NCBI GenBank assembly: GCA_050248715.1
Contig: JBFWRV010000026.1
Coordinates: forward strand, 1 to 64,000
Direction: 5' to 3'
Length of the DNA stretch: 64,000 nt
Origin: AWTP1-13 sp050248715
GTDB lineage: Bacteria; Pseudomonadota; Alphaproteobacteria; Rhizobiales; Hyphomicrobiaceae
Position numbers and translations under genes: made by a program. Under the pieces are notes generated by a model that saw nothing but the letters and a program-made list of their open reading frames with translations, had not been told where the DNA came from and ran no database searches. Shown here one piece after another: positions 34,867 to 43,680 of the stretch (positions are counted from its first letter, which is position 1; every line of letters begins with the position of its first letter).

Positions 34867-35163
34867 CTACCGCTTCGCTTGAGATCGCTTGGCAAGCAGC
34901 TTCTGGGGAATCTGCCCTGCCGCTGCCAGCGCGTTTATGCAGGACTTTGACAGCCGCGAGCCGTTGGCGCGAAAGCACTGGCGAACGCCAGGCCCGTCGG
35001 GATCGTGGCCGCTGCAGTAGGCGAAATAGTCGTTGGCGCATGCACTCTTGACGCTGGCGCTGGCGGCTTCGGCTCCGACAGCGAAGAGCGCAGACGCTGT
35101 GAGTGCTGCCACGCCGGCGACAAGCGCACGACCAGCTCTCTTGGAAACTATGGGCATCGGCAT
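34867..35163 (-). CDS. Small secreted cysteine-rich-repeat protein
   Basis: The 98-residue protein has a signal peptide (residues 1-33, ending VGAEA). Its mature domain has four cysteines in a pattern ACANDYFAYCSGHDPDG, RQCFRANGSRLSKSCINAL, resembling the Cys-rich repeat of eukaryotic Golgi protein 1 that also occurs in small bacterial periplasmic proteins. Disulfide formation in the periplasm is likely. Function unknown. A TGGAG lies seven bases upstream of the ATG. Confidence 0.75.
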   Translation of the reverse strand: MPMPIVSKRAGRALVAGVAALTASALFAVGAEAASASVKSACANDYFAYCSGHDPDGPGVRQCFRANGSRLSKSCINALAAAGQIPQKLLAKRSQAKR

Positions 35164-35510
35164 CTCCAGCGCTCATTCGCGCAGAACGCGCGAATTGTCG
35201 AGAAAGTACGATATGATGACATTTGTTCCGCGCTGAAGCGATTTTCTTTTTGGCAACAAATCAATATCATTAAATGGTGTGTTGCGCGCCAGCGGCAATT
35301 TGCGCACGAATGGAGAATCGCCGCCGCGTCAAATAGGAATTAATTGGTATTGCAACTTTCAGCATGGTCGCACCGTGGCTCGGGGCGGTATGGCGATAGC
35401 GGCTGGTCATCACCTTCGGGGAGGAGATCGATCTCCGCCCGAAAGAGCTTGCAAGCGTGGCGGTCGCGAAAGACGCCCTCGCCGAGGCACAGAAGGCACT
35501 GGACTCCGCG
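35164..35510. other. 347-bp intergenic region with an AT-richer core and an ORF remnant
   Basis: The part at 35210-35350 is clearly less GC-rich than the neighbourhood and probably holds the promoter of the cysteine-rich protein. The right part contains the coding-like remnant listed at 35400-35519. No intact gene is seen. Confidence 0.45.
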
Positions 35511-35519
35511 CTATCCTGA
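35400..35519 (+). pseudogene. Possible C-terminal remnant of a lost gene
   Basis: A 39-residue open frame directly after a TAG reads like protein: RLVITFGEEIDLRPKELASV followed by an Ala/Lys/Glu helix ending ALDSALS. It has no start codon, no ribosome binding site and is preceded by a stop, so it could be the tail of a gene whose body is gone. It overlaps the end of the convergent DMT transporter gene by nine bases. Homology is not established. Confidence 0.3.
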
Positions 35520-36422
35520 AGGTTCCGCCTGGCGCCGGCGCAACTGCAGCACCGTCGGCAGCGCCACCGCTCCGATGATGAGGCAGACCGCGGCGACGTC
35601 GAGCACGCTGACCCGCGTGCCGAGCAACGCCGCCGACAGCGCGGCGCCCAGCGGTGCTGTCAGGCATCCGAGCAGACCCATGCGGGCGACCGGAAGATGG
35701 CGCACGGCGTAGTTGGAGAGGATGTAGACGCCGACCGAGACCACAAGCCCGAGATAGACGAGAACAGCCACCGCCGCCCCGCTCGCGCCAGGGGAACGCA
35801 GTTCGTCTGCCGGCAGCACGAGGAGCAGCGCGAAGGCCACGCAGCATGCCGAGGTCAGCTGCCAGCTCGACGTGGCCAGGGGGTTGGCGCCGGCCTGGGC
35901 ATTGCGGCGCGAGAGCAGAGAATTGAAGGCTGCGGCGAGCACGCCGCCGGCGACGAGGACGTCGCCCAGAACGCTGCCGCCGCCGTGATGGGTCTGGCCC
36001 CACACCAGGACCAGCGTGCCCGTGAAGGCCACCGCCGCCGCTGCCACCACGATCCCCTCGATGGGCTCGCCCAGCACGACGCGCCCGAGCACCGGCATGA
36101 GGAGAGGCATCAGGCCCCAGAACACCGAGCCGCTGACCGGCGACGTCATGGTGAGGCCGGCGGACACCAGCAACGTGACCAATCCAGGCTCGAGCAGCCC
36201 CATCACGAGGGGGCGCCAGCCCGTGGTGCGCAAGCCGGCGCGGGTCCCCGTCGCGAGCACGATGAGCCACAACGCGGCCGCGGCCAGCGACAGCCGGACC
36301 ACGACGAATTCGGCGACGGGGATCTCGCCCAGCACGAACTTGCTGCCTGGCGTCGCCGATGACCACAGGAACACCGCCGCAAGCATGGCGAGCGACGGCA
36401 GGACGGTGCTGGATGTTTTCAC
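35511..36422 (-). CDS. DMT superfamily (EamA) transporter
   Basis: From GTG 36422 (AAAGGA seven bases upstream) the product is 303 residues with ten predicted membrane helices in two EamA halves: LAMLAAVFLWSSATPGSKFVL at the start, PVSGSVFWGLMPLLMPVLGRVVLGE in the first half, and LPVARMGLLGCLTAPLGAALSAALLGTRV in the second. EamA proteins export metabolites and amino acids; the substrate is not predictable. ORF extension to 36647 is not supported by hydrophobicity. It is divergent from hyuA. Confidence 0.88.
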   Translation of the reverse strand: MKTSSTVLPSLAMLAAVFLWSSATPGSKFVLGEIPVAEFVVVRLSLAAAALWLIVLATGTRAGLRTTGWRPLVMGLLEPGLVTLLVSAGLTMTSPVSGSVFWGLMPLLMPVLGRVVLGEPIEGIVVAAAAVAFTGTLVLVWGQTHHGGGSVLGDVLVAGGVLAAAFNSLLSRRNAQAGANPLATSSWQLTSACCVAFALLLVLPADELRSPGASGAAVAVLVYLGLVVSVGVYILSNYAVRHLPVARMGLLGCLTAPLGAALSAALLGTRVSVLDVAAVCLIIGAVALPTVLQLRRRQAEPSG

Positions 36423-36649
36423 GGAGTCCTTTCGGCCCTCGCGTCTTTCCGGAAGGGGAAATTGCGGTGAGTGTGTGCAGGCTCGGATAAGCTGGTGCGT
36501 GACGCGAGTTGTCGATGTTGCGCATGCCTGCACTGCATATAGCGTGGCGCAATCGGATAGTGCAGTGCGAAAGTCGTTGCGGGCAGCGCTCCAGGAATTA
36601 TCGTTCGCAGGTACGGACCGGGCGCCTGAGAGCGGGGACTGACGCAAGC

Positions 36650-38731
36650 ATGCTGCGCATTGCCTTTGACATCGGAGGAACCTTTACCGATTTCGTGCTC
36701 GAGGATGGACGCTCCGGCACCCTCCAGTTCCACAAGGTCCCGACGACGCCGCGCGATCCCGCCGAAGCCGTGCTCGAAGGGCTCGCGACGCTCCTGCGCA
36801 CCGCCGGGGCTGCCTATGCCGAGGTGACGGGCATTCTGCATGCGACGACGGTCGCCACCAACGACATCCTGGAGCGCAAAGGCTCGCGCACCGCCCTCAT
36901 CACCACCGAAGGCTTTCGCGACATCATCATCATCGGCCGACAGAAGCGCTACGACACCTACGACATGTACCTCGCCAAGCCGGTGCCCCTGGTGCGGCGC
37001 CGGGACATCTTCGAGGTTGCCGAGCGCGTGCTGGCGGACGGCACCATCGAGCAGCCGCTCGATGCCGCAGCGCTCGACAAGGTTCTGGGGCGGGTCGCTG
37101 ACCAGGGCTACGAGTCGATCGCCGTCTGTCTGCTCCACGCCTACGCCGATCCCGCGCACGAGAGGGCCATCGGCAAGCGGCTGGCGGAAAGAGGCGGCTC
37201 TGCTGTGGTCTCCCTTTCCTGCGATGTCTCGCCGAAGTTCCGGGAGTACGAGCGGGCCAGCACCGTCGTCGCCAACGCCTACATCAAGCCCATCGTCGGG
37301 CGCTACGTCACCAGGCTTGGGGGTGCGCTGAAGCAGCAGGGCATCCGCTCCGACCTCTTCATCATGCAGTCGAACGGAGGGCTGGTGTCGCCCGAGCTTG
37401 CCTGCGAGATGCCGATCCGCATTGTCGAGTCGGGCCCTGCCGCCGGTGTCCTGCTGTGCGGGGTCATCGGCAAGGAGGAAGGCCTCGACCGCGTGCTCAC
37501 CTTCGACATGGGCGGCACAACGGCCAAGCTCGGGGCCATCGACGGCGGCGAGCCGGCCATCACGCCCACCTTCGAGGTGGATCAGGTGCGCTACCGCAAG
37601 GGCAGCGGGCTCCCCGTCAACATCCCGGCCGTCGAGCTGCTGGAGATCGGCGCCGGCGGCGGCAGCCTAGCGCGTGCCGACATGGGGATCATCAAGGTTG
37701 GCCCGGAAAGCGCGGGCGCGGATCCGGGTCCCGCCTGCTATGGTCGCGGCGGCACCGGCGCCACCGTCACGGACGCCAACGTCGTCCTCGGCTATATCAA
37801 CCCGGCGTACTTCAACGGTGGCGCGATGCGGCTGGATGCCCAGGCCGCCGCCGCGGCGGTCCTGCGCGATATCGGCGAGCCGCTGGGCCTCGGCCTCAAT
37901 GAGGCGGCCTGGGGCATTCACCGCGTCGCCAACGCCAACATGGAGCGGGCCATGCGCATCGTCTCCGTGGAGCGCGGACGCGACCCCCGCAAGTACGCTC
38001 TCGTCGCCTTCGGCGGCGCGGGGCCGCTGCACGCGGCGCGTCTGGCGCGCGCCCTCGGTGTTCCGAAGGTGATCGTTCCCTTCGGCGCCGGCGTCGGCTC
38101 GGCCATCGGCATGCTGGAGGCCAACTCGAAGCTCGATGCGTCCCTGACGCGGGTGCTCACGCTCACCGCCGGTGCCGGGCCGCGCATCGAGGAGATCTAC
38201 CGGCAACTCGCCCAGCGCGTGGAGGCCGATCTTGAGCGCCTGGGCACGGCCGCGGCGGCCCCGGTCATCAAGCGCTTCGCCTACCTGCGCTATGCCGGGC
38301 AAGGGCACGACCTGCGCGTCGATCTCCCGGAGTTTCCGGTGGACGCGGGCTATGTGGCCCGCCTGGCCGCATGCTTTGAGGAGGCTTACCTCGCCAAGTA
38401 CGGCTATCGTCAACCCGGGGCCGTGGTGGAGGCCGTTGATTGGTACATCACGGCCTCCGTGCCCAACGCGTCCGCGGGCGTCCATCGCGCCATGAGCTGG
38501 ACCGCGAAGCCGGGTACCGCCTTCCGGCGCGGCGCACGCCGCGCCTACTTCCCGGAGGCCGGCGGCGATGTGGAGTGCGCGGTGATCGACCGCAGCGCGC
38601 TGCCCGTCGGCGAGACCATCGAAGGTCCTGCCATCATCGAGGAGGCCGCCGCCACGACCGTCCTGCTGCCGCGCTGCACGGCCTCGGTCAGCCAGCGCGG
38701 TCATCTCATCATCACGCTCGGCGAGGGTTGA
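36650..38731 (+). CDS. hyuA: Hydantoinase/oxoprolinase subunit A
   Basis: The 693-residue protein belongs to the HyuA/OPLAH/acetone-carboxylase-alpha family, ATP-dependent enzymes that hydrolyse hydantoins, 5-oxoproline or N-methylhydantoin with subunit B. The N-terminal actin-like ATPase motif is MLRIAFDIGGTFTDFVLEDG. The second domain has HATTVATNDILERKGSRTALITTEGFRD, LTFDMGGTTAKLGAI and IGAGGGSLARADMG, and the C-terminal part YLRYAGQGHDLRVDLP. ATG 36650 puts the ATPase motif right at the N-terminus. hyuB follows after 224 bp filled with hairpin repeats. Confidence 0.92.
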   Translation: MLRIAFDIGGTFTDFVLEDGRSGTLQFHKVPTTPRDPAEAVLEGLATLLRTAGAAYAEVTGILHATTVATNDILERKGSRTALITTEGFRDIIIIGRQKRYDTYDMYLAKPVPLVRRRDIFEVAERVLADGTIEQPLDAAALDKVLGRVADQGYESIAVCLLHAYADPAHERAIGKRLAERGGSAVVSLSCDVSPKFREYERASTVVANAYIKPIVGRYVTRLGGALKQQGIRSDLFIMQSNGGLVSPELACEMPIRIVESGPAAGVLLCGVIGKEEGLDRVLTFDMGGTTAKLGAIDGGEPAITPTFEVDQVRYRKGSGLPVNIPAVELLEIGAGGGSLARADMGIIKVGPESAGADPGPACYGRGGTGATVTDANVVLGYINPAYFNGGAMRLDAQAAAAAVLRDIGEPLGLGLNEAAWGIHRVANANMERAMRIVSVERGRDPRKYALVAFGGAGPLHAARLARALGVPKVIVPFGAGVGSAIGMLEANSKLDASLTRVLTLTAGAGPRIEEIYRQLAQRVEADLERLGTAAAAPVIKRFAYLRYAGQGHDLRVDLPEFPVDAGYVARLAACFEEAYLAKYGYRQPGAVVEAVDWYITASVPNASAGVHRAMSWTAKPGTAFRRGARRAYFPEAGGDVECAVIDRSALPVGETIEGPAIIEEAAATTVLLPRCTASVSQRGHLIITLGEG

Positions 38732-38774
38732 TGGCTGCAGTTGTTGAACACCAAGCACGTGCCATCGACATACC

Positions 38775-38910
38775 GGCTCCCCTCCCCATCGCGCCGGAGG
38801 CGCGTCTTCGACACGACGCGGGGAGGGGTCGGGGGTCCACGACCACAGCGCCCGGGAATCGCACCCCAGCCCTGGCCTCTCCCCGTCAAGGGGAGGGGCA
38901 CACCGTCGAG
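38775..38910. repeat. CTCCCC/GGGGAG palindromic repeats between hyuA and hyuB
   Basis: The 224-bp gap contains an arm rich in CTCCCCTCCCC near 38778 pairing with GGGGAGGGG near 38819. A second hairpin CCTCTCCCCG/GGGGAGGGG lies near 38876-38897. A similar palindrome is at 25941. The insert separates two genes whose products work as one enzyme, so it may lower or uncouple hyuB expression. Confidence 0.5.
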
Positions 38911-38955
38911 CATGCAGCGCCTGGGTCGATGACGCGGGAGCAGGAGCACTAGGCC

Positions 38956-40623
38956 ATGCGCAACGAGCCGCTGAGCCCCATCACGCTGTCCGTTCTCTGG
39001 AACGGCCTCTTGTCCATCGCCGAGGAGATGGGCACGACCCTGCAGATGACGGCGTTCTCCGAAGCCGTGCGCGAGGGCCAGGACTTCTCCACCGCCATCT
39101 TCGACCGCAAGGGCCGGCTGATCGCGCAGGGCAATTTCACGCCGGGGCACCTGGGCTCCATGCCCTACGTCATCAAGTCGGTGATGGAGATCTTCCCACC
39201 GGGCTCGCTCAGCCCCGGCGACGGCGTGGTGCTCAATGACTCCAAGCTGGGCTCCGGCCACTACCCTGATTTCTTCTTCGTCACGCCCGTATTCCTCGGC
39301 AAGGAGCACATCGGCTATCTCATCAACACCGCCCACCACATCGACGTCGGCGGCGCCGCCCCCGGCTCGCAGCGCGTGCAGGGCATCACCGAGCGCTTCC
39401 AGGAGGGTCTGCGCATCCTGCCCGTGCGCATCATGCGCGGGGGTGAGTTCGACGAGGACGTGCTGCGCCTGATACTCGGCAACGTGCGCCTGCCCGAAAT
39501 CCTGCGCGGTGATCTGACCGCCCAGCGCAACGCCAACTTCGTCGGCGCCCAGCGCATGGCCAAGCTCTACGAGGAGCACGGGATGGAGCTCATCGACCGC
39601 GCCGTCGACGAGATTCTCGACCGCTCCGAGCAGCGCATGCGCGAGCTGATACGCGCCATTCCCGATGGCCGCTACAGCTTCGAGGACTGGCTCGACGAGT
39701 GCGGCAGCGAGTGCGGCCCCATCAAGATCGCGGTCGACATCGATGTGGCGGGCGAGGAGATCACCGTCGACTTCTCGCGCTCCTCTGATCAGGTGCCGGT
39801 CGCGCTCAACTCCTACATCAACTACACCCGCGCCTACACGCTCTTCGCCATCAAGGTGTTCACCGACGCGCTCCTGCCGCAGAACGGCGGCGTCATCCGC
39901 CCGATCCACATCAAGGCGCGCGAGGGCTCGTTCTTCAATCCGCACGAGCCCGCCCCGAGCGGCGGCCGCGCCATCATCCAGATCCGCATCTTCGAGGTGA
40001 TCAACGGCGCGCTGGCAAAGGCGCTGCCGGAGAAGGCGTTCGCGGCTTTCTCGCACTGGAGCAACCCCAACATCGGCGGTATCAACGGTCGCACCGGCAA
40101 GCCGTTCGTCATGTACGACCTGATGTTCGGTGGCTACGGCGCGCGCTCCGGCCAGGATGGTGCGGAGGCCCTGAGCCCGGTCGTCAACTGCGCCAACATC
40201 CCCGTCGAGGTGCACGAGACGATCAACCCCGTGCTGGTGCGACGCTTCGAGCTGATCCCGGATACGGGCGGGGCCGGCCGCTGGCGGGGCGGCTGCGGTA
40301 TCCGCAAGGACATCGAGTTGCGCGCCGACCGCGCCGTCATGACGCTGCTGGGCGAGCGGCATTCGCACACTGGCTATGGCCTCTTCGGCGGTGCGTCGGG
40401 AAGTCTCGCCGAGACTGTCCTCAATCCGGATGGCGAGGCGACGCGCATGGGCTCCAAGGACGTCCGTCCGCTGGCAGGCGGCGACGTCGTGAGCTTCCGA
40501 CTCAACGGCGGCGGGGGCTATGGCGATGCGTCCCGGCGCGATCCCAAGGCCGTCGCCGACGACGTTGTCGACGGCTACGTCACGCCCGAGGCCGCGCGTA
40601 GCATCTACGGCTGGCGGGAATGA
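38956..40623 (+). CDS. hyuB: Hydantoinase/oxoprolinase subunit B
   Basis: The 555-residue protein is the partner of HyuA. Family motifs: ITLSVLWNGLLSIAEEMGTT at the N-terminus, REGQDFSTAIFDRKGRLIAQ, GDGVVLNDSKLGSGHYPDFF, VDIDVAGEEITVDFSRSSDQ, and the C-terminal signature LNGGGGYGDASRRDP followed by YVTPEAARSIYGW. A and B subunits together form the active ATP-dependent amidohydrolase. The substrate cannot be assigned from sequence; the nearby branched-chain-type importer and cyclase suggest a cyclic amide or amino-acid derivative. A palindromic element follows four bases after the stop. Confidence 0.92.
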   Translation: MRNEPLSPITLSVLWNGLLSIAEEMGTTLQMTAFSEAVREGQDFSTAIFDRKGRLIAQGNFTPGHLGSMPYVIKSVMEIFPPGSLSPGDGVVLNDSKLGSGHYPDFFFVTPVFLGKEHIGYLINTAHHIDVGGAAPGSQRVQGITERFQEGLRILPVRIMRGGEFDEDVLRLILGNVRLPEILRGDLTAQRNANFVGAQRMAKLYEEHGMELIDRAVDEILDRSEQRMRELIRAIPDGRYSFEDWLDECGSECGPIKIAVDIDVAGEEITVDFSRSSDQVPVALNSYINYTRAYTLFAIKVFTDALLPQNGGVIRPIHIKAREGSFFNPHEPAPSGGRAIIQIRIFEVINGALAKALPEKAFAAFSHWSNPNIGGINGRTGKPFVMYDLMFGGYGARSGQDGAEALSPVVNCANIPVEVHETINPVLVRRFELIPDTGGAGRWRGGCGIRKDIELRADRAVMTLLGERHSHTGYGLFGGASGSLAETVLNPDGEATRMGSKDVRPLAGGDVVSFRLNGGGGYGDASRRDPKAVADDVVDGYVTPEAARSIYGWRE

Positions 40624-40627
40624 TAAC

Positions 40628-40743
40628 TGTCATCCCGGAATTCGCCGAAGGCGAATATCCGGGGCCCAGGGCCAAAGACCGAGCGCTGTCGCTTGCGACC
40701 CTGGGTGAGTGCTCTGGGGCTATCTCCTTCGGCCGTCATGACA
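40628..40743 (+). repeat. Dispersed palindrome-ended intergenic element, copy C
   Basis: About 116 bp starting TGTCATCCCGG; the first 36 bases equal copy B. The right end is degenerate (GTCATGACA instead of CCGGGATGACA). It lies between the convergent hyuB and the following gene. Confidence 0.7.
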
Positions 40744-40783
40744 AGGTCGCGCCACGCGCCGGTTGGGCTATTGCATCCCGCGC

Positions 40784-41935
40784 TTACCGGAACAGCGAGG
40801 ACAAGGAGAACGATGATGCCTTGACGATCGGCGGCGACTTCTCGGCGATCAGGGGGTAGGGCTCGTCGATGTACACGCTGACGCCGGTCGCGCGCCCTTC
40901 CTTGATCAGCGAGGCGACGTATTCCCATCCGTTCGGCTCCAGGCCGAGGCACGCCTCGGACATCTCGCCTTTCAGCCGGACATGGATCGCGATGTTCCCG
41001 CGCGCCAGGATGGCGGCGGTCTGCGCCGACGTATACTGCTCCCGATGCCAGAGCTTCGTCAGGTAGATGCCCGCCACCATGCGCTTGCTCTTCGGCCCCC
41101 AGCTCACGCGGCTGGCCTTGTCGGAGGCAAACGAATATTCCCCCGGCGGCAGCGGTCCCACGGCGCGCGTGGCTAGGCAGTCCGGGTCGGGATTGTTGCG
41201 GCAGGCCTCGCGGCCCGAGATGGCCCACGCGACCGTCCTGCCGGTGTATTGACGCTCGTCGGTGATGATGAAGAGCCGGCCGGTCCTGATCGTATAGCCG
41301 AAGCGGAACGTCGTGATCTGGTCGGGCACGCGGTGGACGATGTCCTCGAAGGGGCTGCAGATCTCGCCATCCGTCAGCTTGCGCTCGTAGCCCCTGTGCT
41401 GGATCGTGACGTAGTCGACGCCGGGGTCGCAGTCCCAGTGCGGCAGCACGGTCTTGTCGGTGAGCGATATGGTGGGGGTGGGCCCTCTCGGCGATCTGAT
41501 CCTGGGGGCGGGCGCCTCGACCTTGGGCGCGGGTGTCTCGATCTTCGCGGTCTTGGCGGCCCAAGGCGTGGAGGCGGCAGCAGGAGGAGCGGGCCTCGAC
41601 TGATTCTTGATCTGCTGGCATTCATCCGACAGCTTCGGGGGCCGGATTTGCTTGACGGCAAGCTGACGTGCGAGCGCATGGCTTGCGCCCTGCTTGACGT
41701 AGGCGCCTATGAGGGCCTGCTGGACCTCGATCTGCTCTTGCGACAGCTCGAAGATGCAGTGTTCATAGATCCCGTCGCCGATCTGGCTGAACGCGTTTGC
41801 AATGTCGCTCGCCGCCGATGCAGCGCGTGCGCCCGGTGTGTGGGATTGCTGCGCGAGACCGGCGCTCGCGGATAGGAGCACCAGCAGGGCTGCTACCGAT
41901 GCGAGCAGCGATGTTCCGAACTTGGCGTTCTTCAT
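40784..41935 (-). CDS. Secreted protein with possible L,D-transpeptidase-like (tlde1/DUF2778-like) domain
   Basis: From ATG 41935 the product is 383 residues with a signal peptide (about residues 1-28, ending GLA), a helical N-part and a Pro/Ala-rich linker (about 115-155). Its C-domain contains VGPLPPGEYSFASDKASR, then IAIHVRLKG (His318) and SEACLGLE (Cys329). The GPxPxGxY start and a late His followed by a Cys in an S-x-x-C-(I/L) context resemble tlde1/DUF2778 and YkuD-type L,D-transpeptidase active sites. However, the usual SHGC is changed to SEAC and the His-Cys spacing (11) is shorter than typical. Peptidoglycan activity is thus only a hypothesis. Terminal residues are Ser-rich. Confidence 0.72.
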   Translation of the reverse strand: MKNAKFGTSLLASVAALLVLLSASAGLAQQSHTPGARAASAASDIANAFSQIGDGIYEHCIFELSQEQIEVQQALIGAYVKQGASHALARQLAVKQIRPPKLSDECQQIKNQSRPAPPAAASTPWAAKTAKIETPAPKVEAPAPRIRSPRGPTPTISLTDKTVLPHWDCDPGVDYVTIQHRGYERKLTDGEICSPFEDIVHRVPDQITTFRFGYTIRTGRLFIITDERQYTGRTVAWAISGREACRNNPDPDCLATRAVGPLPPGEYSFASDKASRVSWGPKSKRMVAGIYLTKLWHREQYTSAQTAAILARGNIAIHVRLKGEMSEACLGLEPNGWEYVASLIKEGRATGVSVYIDEPYPLIAEKSPPIVKASSFSLSSLFR

Positions 41936-42209
41936 CCTCTTCGCGACACCCGATGCCCAGGCTGCAGCTTCATCACACCTATGGTCGCCAGCGGCGGCGC
42001 ACAACCCTAGGCCCCAATCATGGTCACAATCGGAGCGCGGCGAATCACCACTGACGATTGAGCGTCCCGGTGAACCATGTCCTGGTCAAGGCGGCATGCT
42101 GGCGTGGGAAATTCGGCCGTGCAACAACTTGGGCTCGGCGCGAGTGTTGCCGATGGGTGACGCCTCGGCCGCGAATAGCGGCGCACGATTGCCAGGCCGG
42201 CAGCGCCTT

Positions 42210-42920
42210 TCACACGCCCAGATAGGCCTTGCGCACGTCGGGATCATCGAGCAGGGCCGCGGCCTCGCCCGCCATGCGGATGCGGCCGAGGTCGAGGATG
42301 ACGCCGCGCCGCGCCAGCGACAGGGCCCAAGTCGCGTTCTGCTCGGCCAGCAGGACGGCGAGGTTCTCGGTGGCCTGGATCTCGGCCAGTACCTCGCCGA
42401 TGCGCTCCACGATCACGGGGGCGAGGCCCAGCGACGGCTCGTCGAGCATCAGGAGCGATGGCTTCGACATCAGCGCGCGGCCGATCGCGAGCATCTGCTG
42501 CTCGCCGCCCGAGAGCGAGCCGGCGCGCTGGCCGGCGCGCTCCTTGAGGCGCGGGAAGTAGCCGAAGATGCGCTCCATGCGTTCCGGCACCTCGGCGGCG
42601 GGGCGGGAGATGCCGCCGACCTGCAGGTTCTCGGCAACGGAGAGCTGGGGGAATACGCGCCGGCCTTCCGGTGAGTAGCCGACGCCGCGGCGCATGACCT
42701 GTGAAGGGCGCAAACCCTTCAAATCGTTGCCGTCGAGCAGGATGCGTCCTTGCGGATACGTCACCATGCCCAGCACCGCCTTGAGGGTGCTCGACTTGCC
42801 CGCGCCGTTGGCGCCGATCAGCGCCACGGTCTCCCCCGCGTCCACCGCCAGGCTCACCCCGTCCGTGCCAACGATCGGGCCGTAGGTAACCCTGAGGCCG
42901 TCAATGCTGAGCTTGGGCAT
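42210..42920 (-). CDS. livF: Branched-chain-amino-acid-type ABC transporter ATPase LivF
   Basis: The 236-residue protein is one of two ATPases of a Liv importer. Walker A GANGAGKSS, signature LSGGEQQMLAIGRALM, Walker B SLLMLDEPSLGL and the switch His region are intact. Its start overlaps the end of livG by 20 bp. It is the last gene of the livKHMGF order, which is the standard arrangement for this family. Confidence 0.94.
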   Translation of the reverse strand: MPKLSIDGLRVTYGPIVGTDGVSLAVDAGETVALIGANGAGKSSTLKAVLGMVTYPQGRILLDGNDLKGLRPSQVMRRGVGYSPEGRRVFPQLSVAENLQVGGISRPAAEVPERMERIFGYFPRLKERAGQRAGSLSGGEQQMLAIGRALMSKPSLLMLDEPSLGLAPVIVERIGEVLAEIQATENLAVLLAEQNATWALSLARRGVILDLGRIRMAGEAAALLDDPDVRKAYLGV

Positions 42921-43680
42921 AGCGCTTTCCGAGATAGGCCTCGATCACCTGCGGGTTGCGCAGCACCTCCTGCGGCTTGCCCCGGGCCAGCTCGCGCCCC
43001 TGCGCCATCACCAGCACCCGGTCGCACAGGTCGGCGATGAAGCGCATGTTGTGGTCGATGACGGCGACGGCAATCCCGCGCTTGCGCACCTCGCGGATGG
43101 TGTCGCGCACGTGGTCGGTCTCCTCCGCGGAGAGGCCGGCTGCCGGCTCGTCCAGCATGATCAGCCGCGGCTCGGCGGCAAGCCCGATGCCCATGCCCAG
43201 CACCTTCTGGATGCCGTAAGGCAGGTTGCTCGCGACGTGATCGGCGACGCGGCCCAGGTCCAGCCAGCGCATGACCTCGTCGACGTGAGCGTCGGCCCGG
43301 ACGCGGGCTTCGCGCGCTGCCGGCGTCGACAGCAGCGTCGCGATGAGACCTGGATAGATCTGCCGGAAGGCGCCGCGCATGAGGTTCTCGCGCACGGTCT
43401 GGTCGGCGTAGACGGTGGTGGCCTGGAAGGTGCGCACCAGGCCGCTCTCCACCAGCACATGCGGAGCGAGCCCTGTGACATCCTTGCCGCTTAGGGTCAC
43501 GGTGCCGGTTGTCGGCTTGATCACGCCCGAGACGAGGTTGACCGCCGTGGTCTTGCCGGCTCCGTTGGGGCCGATGATGCCGAGAATCTCGGCTGCCTCG
43601 ACGTTGAAGCTCAGATCCGAGACGGCCTGCAGGCCGCCGAAGTTCTTGGAGAGGCGTTCGACGGACAGCAGACCGGTCAC
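42901..43680 (-). CDS. livG: Branched-chain-amino-acid-type ABC transporter ATPase LivG
   Basis: From GTG 43680 the product is 259 residues. Walker A GPNGAGKTT and Walker B RLIMLDEPAAGLSAEETDHV are clear, and the LivG-specific C-terminal REVRKRGIAVAVIDHNMRF is present. The signature reads LPYGIQKVLGMGIGLA where most LivG have LPYGQQR; whether this lowers ATPase activity is unknown. The GTG overlaps the livM stop by four bases (GTGA), showing translational coupling. The open frame to 44610 is only the shadow of livM. Confidence 0.92.
   Translation of the reverse strand: MTGLLSVERLSKNFGGLQAVSDLSFNVEAAEILGIIGPNGAGKTTAVNLVSGVIKPTTGTVTLSGKDVTGLAPHVLVESGLVRTFQATTVYADQTVRENLMRGAFRQIYPGLIATLLSTPAAREARVRADAHVDEVMRWLDLGRVADHVASNLPYGIQKVLGMGIGLAAEPRLIMLDEPAAGLSAEETDHVRDTIREVRKRGIAVAVIDHNMRFIADLCDRVLVMAQGRELARGKPQEVLRNPQVIEAYLGKRYAQAQH

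Noticed and set aside
38701..40368. 555-codon open frame on the minus strand
   Set aside because: Antisense to hyuB, which has full family conservation; the reverse frame lacks any motif.
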